A stretch of DNA of 64,000 bases, from the NCBI GenBank assembly GCA_028871195.1, contig JAGWNT010000007.1:1-64000 (forward strand), in the 5' to 3' direction. The translations under genes and the position numbers were made by a program. The notes beneath the pieces were generated by a model. That model did not search any database and was not told the origin of the DNA. It saw only the letters and a list, made by a program, of their open reading frames with translations. Source of the stretch: REEB85 sp018971455. Lineage in GTDB: Bacteria; Pseudomonadota; Alphaproteobacteria; Acetobacterales; Acetobacteraceae. Of the stretch, positions 43,611 through 49,631 are shown piece after piece; position 1 is the stretch's first letter, and each line of letters starts with the position of its first letter.

Positions 43611-44459
43611 TCAGCAGGGGCGCGCCAGGAAGCGCCGGCTCGGTGCGACGAACTCGTCCTGCGCGGCCACCATCTGCAGCTCGCGCGCGCCCGCCCGGGC
43701 GGTGTGCACGAGCAGCCCATGGATCGCGCTGCCGGCCTCGGCCAGAGCCTCGCCCGCCGTGCCGCCGCGCAGGTAGTGGAACAGGAACAGGGCCGCCAGC
43801 GCATCGCCGGCGCCGTTGATGCTGAGCTCCAGGCGGGGCGTGCGCAACTGGTGGAGCGTGCCGCCCTCGCCCACCACCATGTCGATCGCGTCATGCGGCG
43901 TGTCCTCGGTGCGCATGCTGGTGGCCAGCACGCAGCGCGGCCCGCGCGCCTGCACGGCCGCGATGGCGCGCCGGGTGCTGGCGAGCGTGGCGCAGCTCTC
44001 GCCGGTCAACCATTCCAGCTCGAAACGGTTGGGGGTGACGATATCGGCCAGGGTCAGCGCCTCCTCGGCAAGGAAGGCGGCGATGCCGGGGCGGACATAG
44101 GCGCCGGTGCCGTCATCGCCGATCACCGGATCGCAGCAATAAAGGGCGGATGGATTGGCCGCCTTGGTGCGCAGCACGGCGTCGAGGATGGCGGCGCCGA
44201 TCGAGGCATCGCCGACATAGCCGGACAGCACCGCGTCGCAGCGCGCCAGGGCGCCGCGCGCGGCGATCCCGTCGATCAGCCGGGTGATCTGCGCCCCGCT
44301 GAACACGTCGCCGGTCCAGTCGCCATAGCCGGTGTGGTTGGAGAACTGGACGGTATTGACCGCCCACACCTCGGCGCCAAGGCGCTGCAGCGGAAAGACC
44401 GCGCTGGCGTTGCCGACATGGCCGTAGGCGACCCAGGATTGGATGGAGAGGATGTTCAT
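43611..44459 (-). CDS. pdxY: Pyridoxal kinase
   Basis: 282 aa. It starts MNILSIQSWVAYGHVGNAS, has NTVQFSNHTGYGDWTG, TPNRFELEWLTG and the C-terminal ATP/anion-hole NGAGDALAALFLFHYL, all diagnostic of PdxY/PdxK. It phosphorylates pyridoxal in vitamin B6 salvage. Divergent from the old-yellow-enzyme gene; the exporter gene follows after 6 bases, so the two may be co-transcribed. Confidence 0.95.
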   Translation of the reverse strand: MNILSIQSWVAYGHVGNASAVFPLQRLGAEVWAVNTVQFSNHTGYGDWTGDVFSGAQITRLIDGIAARGALARCDAVLSGYVGDASIGAAILDAVLRTKAANPSALYCCDPVIGDDGTGAYVRPGIAAFLAEEALTLADIVTPNRFELEWLTGESCATLASTRRAIAAVQARGPRCVLATSMRTEDTPHDAIDMVVGEGGTLHQLRTPRLELSINGAGDALAALFLFHYLRGGTAGEALAEAGSAIHGLLVHTARAGARELQMVAAQDEFVAPSRRFLARPC

Positions 44460-44564
44460 CGCGCCGGCAGGACGCTACGCAGGCGCGTCGCACTTGTCAC
44501 CAGGGCCTTGCCGGCCGCCCGGCCAGCCCCGATGCTGGCGCCCTGCACCACCACGGGAACCGCC

Positions 44565-45650
44565 ATGCCCGCCGTCAAGCTCTTCGAGCCGATCAGCTTC
44601 CGCTCCGTCACCGCGCCCAACCGCATCACCCTCTCGCCGATGTGCCAGTACAGCGCGACGGAGGGGCTGGGCGATGACTGGCACGTCCAGCATCTCGGGG
44701 CGCGCGCCATGGGGGGGGCGGGGATCGTGTTCACCGAGGCCTGCCACGTCTCGGCGATCGGGCGGATCACCCCGTGGTGCCTGGGGCTCTACACGCCGGA
44801 GCACCAGGCGCTGCTCACGCGCATCGCCACGCTGATCAGCCGCGGCGGCGCGGTGCCGGGGCTGCAGATCTCCCATGCCGGGCGCAAGGCGAGCGTGGAG
44901 GCGCCGTGGCGCGGCAGCGTGCCGATCGCGCCGGAGGCTGGCGGCTGGGTGCCGGTGGGGCCGAGTGCTGTGCCGTTCGGCGCGGCCAACACCGTGCCCA
45001 AGGCGCTCGACAGGGCAGGGATCGCCGACATCATCGGGCAGTTCGCCGCCACGGCCCGGATGGCGCGGGAGGCCGGCTTCAAGGTCATCGAGGTGCATGG
45101 CGCGCATGGCTACCTGCTGCACGCCTTCACGTCGCCGATCTCCAACCGCCGGAACGACGCCTATGGCGGCGACCTCGCCGGCCGGTCGCGGATGCTGATG
45201 GAGGTGATCGAAGCGGTGCGCGGGGAGTGGCCGGCGGAATTGCCGCTGTTCGTCCGGCTCTCGGCCGTGGACTGGATGGCCGGCGGCATCACCCTCGATG
45301 AGACGATCGAGCTGTGCCGGCGCCTGAAGGCGACCGGACTGGTCGATCTGATCGACTGCTCCTCGGGCGGCGTGGCGGCGAGCGGGCCGCAGATCCCCTC
45401 GCTGCACCCCGGCTACCAGGTGCCCTTCGCCGAAGCGGTCCGGCGGGAGGCCGGGATTGCCACCGGCGCGGTGGGCATGATCACCGCCCCCGAACACGCC
45501 GCCGAGATCATCGCCAATGGCCGGGCCGATCTGGTGTTCCTGGCGCGCGCCCTGCTGGCCGATCCCGGCTGGCCGCTGCGGGCCGCCCGCCGGTTGGGCG
45601 CGGAAGTGGCGCTGCTGCCGCAATATGCCCGGGCCACGGTAACCGCCTGA
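44565..45650 (+). CDS. Old yellow enzyme-family NADH:flavin oxidoreductase (YqjM-like)
   Basis: 361 aa FMN-dependent ene-reductase. LSPMCQYSATEGLGDDWH contains the Cys that tunes the flavin in thermophilic-like OYEs; substrate His residues lie in VHGAHGYLLHAF, with SPISNRRNDAYGG following, and ADLVFLARALLADPGWP forms the C-terminal phosphate-binding part. Likely reduces activated C=C bonds. The ATG at 44565 matches the family N-terminus; a long upstream in-frame stretch is antisense to pdxY. Confidence 0.92.
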   Translation: MPAVKLFEPISFRSVTAPNRITLSPMCQYSATEGLGDDWHVQHLGARAMGGAGIVFTEACHVSAIGRITPWCLGLYTPEHQALLTRIATLISRGGAVPGLQISHAGRKASVEAPWRGSVPIAPEAGGWVPVGPSAVPFGAANTVPKALDRAGIADIIGQFAATARMAREAGFKVIEVHGAHGYLLHAFTSPISNRRNDAYGGDLAGRSRMLMEVIEAVRGEWPAELPLFVRLSAVDWMAGGITLDETIELCRRLKATGLVDLIDCSSGGVAASGPQIPSLHPGYQVPFAEAVRREAGIATGAVGMITAPEHAAEIIANGRADLVFLARALLADPGWPLRAARRLGAEVALLPQYARATVTA

Positions 45651-45685
45651 AACCAGGCTTGCCTCGGACGGCGGGCGCGGCTATA

Positions 45686-45723
45686 GGCCCCGCTTCGTTC
45701 CGCCGGTCGGTATCGGCGGGGCC
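45686..45723 (+). promoter_or_regulatory. GC-rich stem-loop before rpmE
   Basis: GGCCCCGC (45686-45693) pairs perfectly with GCGGGGCC (45716-45723), with further pairing possible inside. It is 36 bases after the upstream stop and 21 bases before the L31 ATG. It could end the OYE transcript or be an L31 leader element; no clear T-run follows. Confidence 0.4.
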
Positions 45724-45744
45724 TCTCCATGTTCAAGGTGCGCC

Positions 45745-45972
45745 ATGAAGCCCGGCATCCATCCCGAGTATCACGAGATCAACATCATCATGACGGACGG
45801 GAGCACGTTCACCACGCGTTCCTGCGCGGGCAAGGCAGGTGACACTCTGCGGCTCGACATCGATCCGAAATCGCACCCGGCCTGGACCGGCGTGCAGCGG
45901 ATCATGGACACTGGCGGCCAGGTGGCCAAGTTCAACAAGAAATTCGCCGGCATCGGCGTCAAGAAGGCCTGA
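45745..45972 (+). CDS. rpmE: 50S ribosomal protein L31
   Basis: 75 aa. MKPGIHPEYHEINIIMTDG and HPAWTGVQRIMDTGGQVAKF are diagnostic. The zinc-binding Cys cluster of the zinc-type L31 is missing (only one Cys, in TRSCAG), so this is the zinc-independent form common in alphaproteobacteria. It bridges the two ribosomal subunits. The ATG matches the universal N-terminus. Confidence 0.97.
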   Translation: MKPGIHPEYHEINIIMTDGSTFTTRSCAGKAGDTLRLDIDPKSHPAWTGVQRIMDTGGQVAKFNKKFAGIGVKKA

Positions 45973-45989
45973 TTGGACGGCGTGACCGG

Positions 45990-46021
45990 CCCCTTGAAGC
46001 GGGGGCCGGGCCTGCATAAAT
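45990..46021 (+). promoter_or_regulatory. Sigma-32 (RpoH)-type promoter of the hsp20 gene
   Basis: CCCCTTGAA (45990-45998) matches the heat-shock -35 consensus, and CCTGCATAAAT (46011-46021) gives a -10 resembling CCCCATNT or CYTATNT; the CTTG-to-core spacing is 18 bases. Transcription would begin near 46028, placing the ROSE-like leader entirely in the 5' UTR. A GC stem (45986-46009) overlaps it and may also end rpmE transcripts. Confidence 0.6.
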
Positions 46022-46023
46022 CT

Positions 46024-46120
46024 CGGTGGTCCGGGATGCCCTGAAGGGGTCCCGGGGATTTTCGTGAGCCGGCCCGGCCGGGCGGCTCCACCGGAAACCT
46101 TGCTATGCAGGAGGTTTATC
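46024..46120 (+). promoter_or_regulatory. ROSE-type RNA thermometer
   Basis: The hsp20 leader folds as a branched structure. CGGTGG (46024-46029) pairs with CCACCG (46088-46093), closing two hairpins (46031-46055 and 46067-46087). A third, 3'-terminal hairpin pairs TTGCT (46100-46104) with AGGAG (46109-46113), with a G-G opposition inside and the loop ATGC. TTGCT opposite AGGAG is the hallmark of ROSE elements that hide the ribosome binding site at low temperature. The ATG is six bases downstream of AGGAGG. Confidence 0.72.
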
Positions 46121-46573
46121 ATGAACGCACTCAATCTCTCCCCGCTTTTCCGCACCGCCATCGGCTTCGACCGGCTGGCGCGCCTGGTGGACACCGCCGC
46201 CGCGACGGCGGATGTGTCCTACCCGCCCTACAACATCGAGAAGATCGACGAGGACAATTACCGCCTGACGATGGCGGTCGCCGGCTTCGGCCCGGACGAC
46301 GTCGAACTGACGGTGAAGGACAACACGCTCCTGGTCTCCGGCCAGGCCGGCAGCGAGACCGGCAAGGGCGAGATGCTGTATCGCGGCATCGCCGGCCGCG
46401 CCTTCGAGCGCCGCTTCGTGCTCGCCGATCACATCGTCGTCGAGGGGGCGGAGCTGGTGAATGGGCTCCTCCATGTCGGCCTGCGCCGGCAGGTGCCCGA
46501 GGCGCTGAAGCCGCGCCGCATCCCGGTGAACGCCGCCCCGCGGACACTGGTCGAGGCCAGCAAGGCGGCCTGA
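46121..46573 (+). CDS. Small heat-shock protein, Hsp20/IbpA family
   Basis: 150 aa alpha-crystallin-domain chaperone that holds unfolding proteins. YPPYNIEKIDEDNYRLTMAVAGF (about residues 28-50) followed by DDVELTVKDNTLLVSG and YRGIAGRAFERRF are the IbpA-type motifs; a C-terminal RRIPV supplies the I-x-I/V-type anchor. AGGAGG precedes the ATG at 46121. Expression is predicted to be doubly heat-controlled, by the upstream sigma-32-like promoter and the ROSE-like leader. Confidence 0.95.
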   Translation: MNALNLSPLFRTAIGFDRLARLVDTAAATADVSYPPYNIEKIDEDNYRLTMAVAGFGPDDVELTVKDNTLLVSGQAGSETGKGEMLYRGIAGRAFERRFVLADHIVVEGAELVNGLLHVGLRRQVPEALKPRRIPVNAAPRTLVEASKAA

Positions 46574-46585
46574 GGGTGGAAGGCT

Positions 46586-46612
46586 GGCGGCCGGGCGCGC
46601 AGCCCGGCCGCC
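46586..46612. terminator. Bidirectional hairpin between hsp20 and the DUF1192 gene
   Basis: GGCGGCCGGGC (46586-46596) and GCCCGGCCGCC (46602-46612) form a perfect 11-bp stem with a 5-base loop, located 12 bases after the hsp20 stop and 10 bases before the convergent DUF1192 stop. No strong T-run on either side, so the assignment rests on stem strength and position. Confidence 0.55.
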
Positions 46613-46622
46613 GCTGCGCCGC

Positions 46623-46814
46623 CTATGGTTTGCGGAAAAAAGCGTCCGCGGCACTGCGATGCGCCGATTTGCGGCTGATTTCGGCCTCCGCCCGCGCGAT
46701 TTCGGCGCGCAGCTCGCTGATATACTCGCCTAGCTCCTCCACCCCCAGCGCATCGAGAACCAGCGGCGTGAGCCGGGCCGGGCGGGGCCTGGGGGTGTCA
46801 TCTTCGACCAGCAT
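46623..46814 (-). CDS. DUF1192 protein
   Basis: 63 aa. The segment LTPLVLDALGVEELGEYISELRAEIARAEAEI is the DUF1192 signature: a short acidic N-terminus followed by a coiled-coil-like helix. Restricted to alphaproteobacteria as far as I know; function unknown. GGGAGAA lies just upstream of the ATG at 46814. Divergent from trcR. Confidence 0.85.
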   Translation of the reverse strand: MLVEDDTPRPRPARLTPLVLDALGVEELGEYISELRAEIARAEAEISRKSAHRSAADAFFRKP

Positions 46815-46846
46815 ACGGTATTCTCCCTGCGCATGGCCGCGATGGC

Positions 46847-46876
46847 TTGACCCATCCATGTCCCGCGGTCCATATG
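46847..46876 (+). promoter_or_regulatory. Putative trcR promoter
   Basis: TTGACC (46847-46852) and CATATG (46871-46876) are 18 bases apart, about 100 bases before the trcR ATG. The -35 is good, the -10 partial. Confidence 0.3.
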
Positions 46877-46973
46877 CCCAACTTTACGCCCTCGCGCCCC
46901 CTGCCCGGCAGGGTGGTGGAGCGTGCGGGACACATTCCGGGATATCGCGCCTGGAATTCAAGGTAGTAAGACA

Positions 46974-47555
46974 ATGACCCTGCCCCTGATGCCCAAGGCC
47001 ACCGCGGTCTGGCTGATCGAGAAGACCGCGCTGACCTTCACCCAGATCGCCGATTTCTGCGGCATGCATCCGCTGGAGGTGCAGGCGATCGCCGATGGCG
47101 AAGTGGCGCAAGGCATCGTCGGCTACGACCCGGTCGCCAACAGCCAGTTGACCCAGGCGGAGATCACCCGCTGCGAGGCCGACCCCGAGGCCCGGCTGAA
47201 GCTGCTGCCGACCACCCTGCCGCCGCCCAAGCGCTCGCGCGGCGCGCGCTACACGCCGGTGGCCAAGCGCAACGACCGGCCGGACGGCATCGCCTTTCTG
47301 CTGCGCAGCTATCCGCAGCTCGGCGAGAGCCAGATCGCCAAGCTGATGGGCACCACCAAGGAAACCATCCAGAAGGTGCGCGACCGCAGCCATTGGAACT
47401 CGCCGAACATCAAGCCGCGCGACCCGGTGATTCTCGGCCTTTGCACACAGACCGACCTTAACGCCATGGTGGCGCAGGCCAATGAACGGCTGATCCGCGA
47501 GGGCCACGCCGTGCCCCCGCCGCCCGCCCCCTCCCACGCCGAGGAAGCCGCATAG
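46974..47555 (+). CDS. trcR: Cell cycle transcriptional regulator TrcR (DUF1013)
   Basis: 193 aa. Two helix-turn-helix-like segments are visible: LTFTQIADFCGMHPLEVQAI (about residues 18-38) and ESQIAKLMGTTKETIQKVRD (about 120-140), with RYTPVAKRNDRPDGI between them. This is the DUF1013/TrcR family, conserved across alphaproteobacteria and linked to cell-cycle transcription. It is an ordinary chromosomal gene and marks the host side of the phage-derived region that begins about 180 bases downstream. Confidence 0.9.
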   Translation: MTLPLMPKATAVWLIEKTALTFTQIADFCGMHPLEVQAIADGEVAQGIVGYDPVANSQLTQAEITRCEADPEARLKLLPTTLPPPKRSRGARYTPVAKRNDRPDGIAFLLRSYPQLGESQIAKLMGTTKETIQKVRDRSHWNSPNIKPRDPVILGLCTQTDLNAMVAQANERLIREGHAVPPPPAPSHAEEAA

Positions 47556-47731
47556 GCCGACGCAGGCCGGCCCGGTGGCGAACCCGCCGGATCACTGCCT
47601 CACGAATTGACGGCCGGCGCCGGGCGCGCCGCCCTGTGCCGTGCCGGTTGCGCTCATCAACCACGGCGTCGCGGACCGGCGCACGCTTGGCCTCGCCGTC
47701 CCGGAGATGAGCCTGCTGCCACAGGCTGCTG
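47556..47731. other. Junction between trcR and the phage-derived block
   Basis: This 176-base stretch separates the host gene trcR from the first tail/lysis-block gene. It contains no convincing gene. A short inverted repeat AGCCTG/CAGGCT (47710-47715 and 47722-47727) could be the end of the minus-strand phage transcript. No tRNA and no obvious attachment-site core is visible; the other end is outside the window. Confidence 0.4.
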
Positions 47732-48001
47732 TCAGCGCAGCTCTCGCATGATGCTGTTGGCGAAATAGCCAAGTGCGGCGAACAGCGCGCCGCCGGCCCA
47801 ATGAACCAGCTTCATCGCCCCCATGCTCTGCGCGAGCGCGTTGGTGACGCCATCCAGCTTCAGCTCGATGACCGACATGCGTGCCGCCGCACTCACATCA
47901 AGCCGCTCGAGCCGACTTTCGATGGCCGCCACATTGGCTTCGAGCCGGCCAAGAGACCGCGCGGTCTCGCCCTCGGCCGTCGTGCGGCCCTGCTCCATCA
48001 T
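47732..48001 (-). CDS. XhlA-like small membrane protein
   Basis: 89 aa from the ATG at 48001 (GGAGAG upstream); a GTG at 48025 is an alternative. A heptad-patterned coiled coil (about residues 12-60, LGRLEANVAAIESRLERLD) leads into one C-terminal hydrophobic span (WAGGALFAALGYFANSIM) and a short basic tail. This layout resembles haemolysin XhlA-type proteins of phage lysis modules. Last gene of the phage block; function in lysis inferred from position. Confidence 0.6.
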   Translation of the reverse strand: MMEQGRTTAEGETARSLGRLEANVAAIESRLERLDVSAAARMSVIELKLDGVTNALAQSMGAMKLVHWAGGALFAALGYFANSIMRELR

Positions 48002-48050
48002 GCCAGTCTCTCCACTGCCGAACACGCCCGCCGGGTTCCTCGTTCCGCCG

Positions 48051-48263
48051 TCAGACCGATGCGGCCTGATCGATGGCCGCCTTCAAACCGGCGATGGCGC
48101 CGTTGAGCGTGTCCCACTCGGCCTGCGTCGGATCGCGGTGCGCCGCCTGCATGGCGGCGAGCGCGGTGCTGGTCTGGCTGAGCAGATCCAGCACATTCTG
48201 TCCGGCGCCGATCAATGCCGGAAGCTCCTGCATCACGGCCATGGCAAATGCGAGCGCGGTCAT
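48051..48263 (-). CDS. Hypothetical protein of the lysis module
   Basis: 70 aa, Ala-rich and helical (ELPALIGAGQNVLDLLSQTSTALAAMQ). Residues 20-65 could form an amphipathic pair of helices. No family recognised. The ATG at 48263 lies just after the stop of the small lipoprotein gene (adjacent codons), so it is part of the same transcript. Confidence 0.5.
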   Translation of the reverse strand: MTALAFAMAVMQELPALIGAGQNVLDLLSQTSTALAAMQAAHRDPTQAEWDTLNGAIAGLKAAIDQAASV

Positions 48264-48264
48264 G

Positions 48265-48624
48265 TCATTTCACCGTCAATGTGGTGGAGAGGGCCGCCAG
48301 CTGGCTGACCGCGACGGTGGCCGCGGCCAGCGCATTGGTCAGCGCCGTGGCGCTCGGGTTCGTGGCGCGCGCCGCCGCCTCGGCCGCGCGCACCAGCGGA
48401 TCGGCGTGATCGACCGCGCTCGCAATCCGCTGGCGCAGCTCGGCCCGCGAGCACAGCGGCGGTGCCGTGGCGCCGGCACAATCGGGAAGCCGCTCATAGG
48501 CGAGTGCGGTGGTGAGCGCGCCCTGATAGCTGACGCTCATTGCATAGACGCTCTGCCCCGGCGTCGCGGGAAGGGTGCTGCATGCGCCCAGAGCGAGCAG
48601 CATGGCGAAATTCATACGATGCAT
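48265..48624 (-). CDS. Small phage-encoded lipoprotein, possible spanin component
   Basis: 119 aa. The N-terminus MHRMNFAMLLALGACS is a lipoprotein signal with lipid-modified Cys15; ATG codons at 48624 and 48615 both work. The mature part is Ala-rich and helical with a Cys pair (DCAGATAPPLC). An outer-membrane lipoprotein within a lysis cassette is typical of o-spanins, but no Pro-rich Rz1 pattern is seen, so this is only a suggestion. Confidence 0.55.
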   Translation of the reverse strand: MHRMNFAMLLALGACSTLPATPGQSVYAMSVSYQGALTTALAYERLPDCAGATAPPLCSRAELRQRIASAVDHADPLVRAAEAAARATNPSATALTNALAAATVAVSQLAALSTTLTVK

Positions 48625-48651
48625 GTGGCAAACTCCCGGATGCCGAGGCGA

Positions 48652-49056
48652 TCAGGCGGCGGCGACAGCCGCTGCGCCGGCAGCAAGCTTCACGCTCGGA
48701 TCGGCCGCGAGCAGCCGCCCGAGCTCCGCCTCGACCATGGACTGCACATGCGCGGGCGTGACGCCGAGTTGCGCCAGCGCATCGGGGAAGCTGGCCAGCA
48801 CATGGTTCACCCCTTTGGCGAGGGCGACGTTGCGGATTTCGACATGTGAGAACGCGGCATCGTTGGATGCCAGGAAGGCATAGGCGATGCCGGCGCCGCG
48901 GCCGGCCGCCTGCGTGATCAGTCGCGCCTGGTCAGCACTGAGCGACACATGGAGGTAGCGGCGAATCGCCGGCGCGACGTACGGCACGGACGCGGTGAGC
49001 GCGCTTGCCGACAAGGCAAGCAGCACCTGCACCACCTGGGTGAGGTCGATGATCAT
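48652..49056 (-). CDS. Holin, LLH-like
   Basis: 134 aa. One N-terminal hydrophobic span (VVQVLLALSASALTASVPYV) is followed by a basic RRYL and a long soluble helical tail with VEAELGRLLAADPSVKL. This matches the LLH-type phage holins (one span plus cytoplasmic helix). Located right after the endolysin gene. It would permeabilise the inner membrane to release the endolysin. Confidence 0.6.
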   Translation of the reverse strand: MIIDLTQVVQVLLALSASALTASVPYVAPAIRRYLHVSLSADQARLITQAAGRGAGIAYAFLASNDAAFSHVEIRNVALAKGVNHVLASFPDALAQLGVTPAHVQSMVEAELGRLLAADPSVKLAAGAAAVAAA

Positions 49057-49099
49057 GGCATTCTCCTGTGGGTGCGGCGAGCCCCGCCGCAGGGAGCAT

Positions 49100-49618
49100 T
49101 CAGGCGGCCAATGCCGCGCGCGTGACGGCCATCAGCCGGCGCATCCAGCCCAGCCCGAACAGGGCGAAGCGTGCGGTTTCGGCGTAGCGCACGGCCCGCC
49201 GGGCAGCGAACTCGAGAGCCAGGCCGGTGGCGTCGGCAGCAGCCACGGCGCGCCTCGTGGCAGGGCCGATCACGCCATCCGCCGCAACACCCGCGGCCAA
49301 TTGCAGCAGCCGCGCGGCGGCGCCGACGCCCTGGTTCACGGCCGCATCGAAGACCAGCATCGCCACGCCCGCCGGCAGGCTGTCGCCGGCCACGCGCTGC
49401 CAGAAATCGGCGAGATAAATGGCGCGGGCCTGGGCCAGGGTGAGCGCTTCGATATCCAGCGTCGGGTAGCTGGCGGCAGAAACCCCGAACTTGGTGCCAC
49501 GCAGCAAGCCCATGCCAACCGCGCCGCCACTCCAATTTCCGGGATCGGACCGCGTCTTATCGAACCCGCCCTCCTCACCCACCGTCAGAGCAAAAGCCCG
49601 CTCGAACAGGTCGCTCAT
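49100..49618 (-). CDS. Endolysin, glycoside hydrolase 108-like muramidase
   Basis: 172 aa. The N-terminal VGEEGGFDKTRSDPGNWSGG contains the catalytic Glu of the GH108 (phage ZliS-type) family; YPTLDIEALTLAQARAIYLADFW and the C-terminal peptidoglycan-binding-like GVIGPATRRAV follow. No signal peptide, so release depends on the holin. The ATG at 49618 is preferred over longer readings that overlap the SGNH fibre gene. Compared with typical members there is a short insertion between DPG and the K-FG motif. Confidence 0.87.
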   Translation of the reverse strand: MSDLFERAFALTVGEEGGFDKTRSDPGNWSGGAVGMGLLRGTKFGVSAASYPTLDIEALTLAQARAIYLADFWQRVAGDSLPAGVAMLVFDAAVNQGVGAAARLLQLAAGVAADGVIGPATRRAVAAADATGLALEFAARRAVRYAETARFALFGLGWMRRLMAVTRAALAA

Positions 49619-49631
49619 TGGCACCCCCGCA

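Noticed and set aside
47556..47731. tRNA or attachment core at the phage boundary
   Set aside because: No cloverleaf, no tRNA-like 3' end and no direct repeat could be paired within the window.
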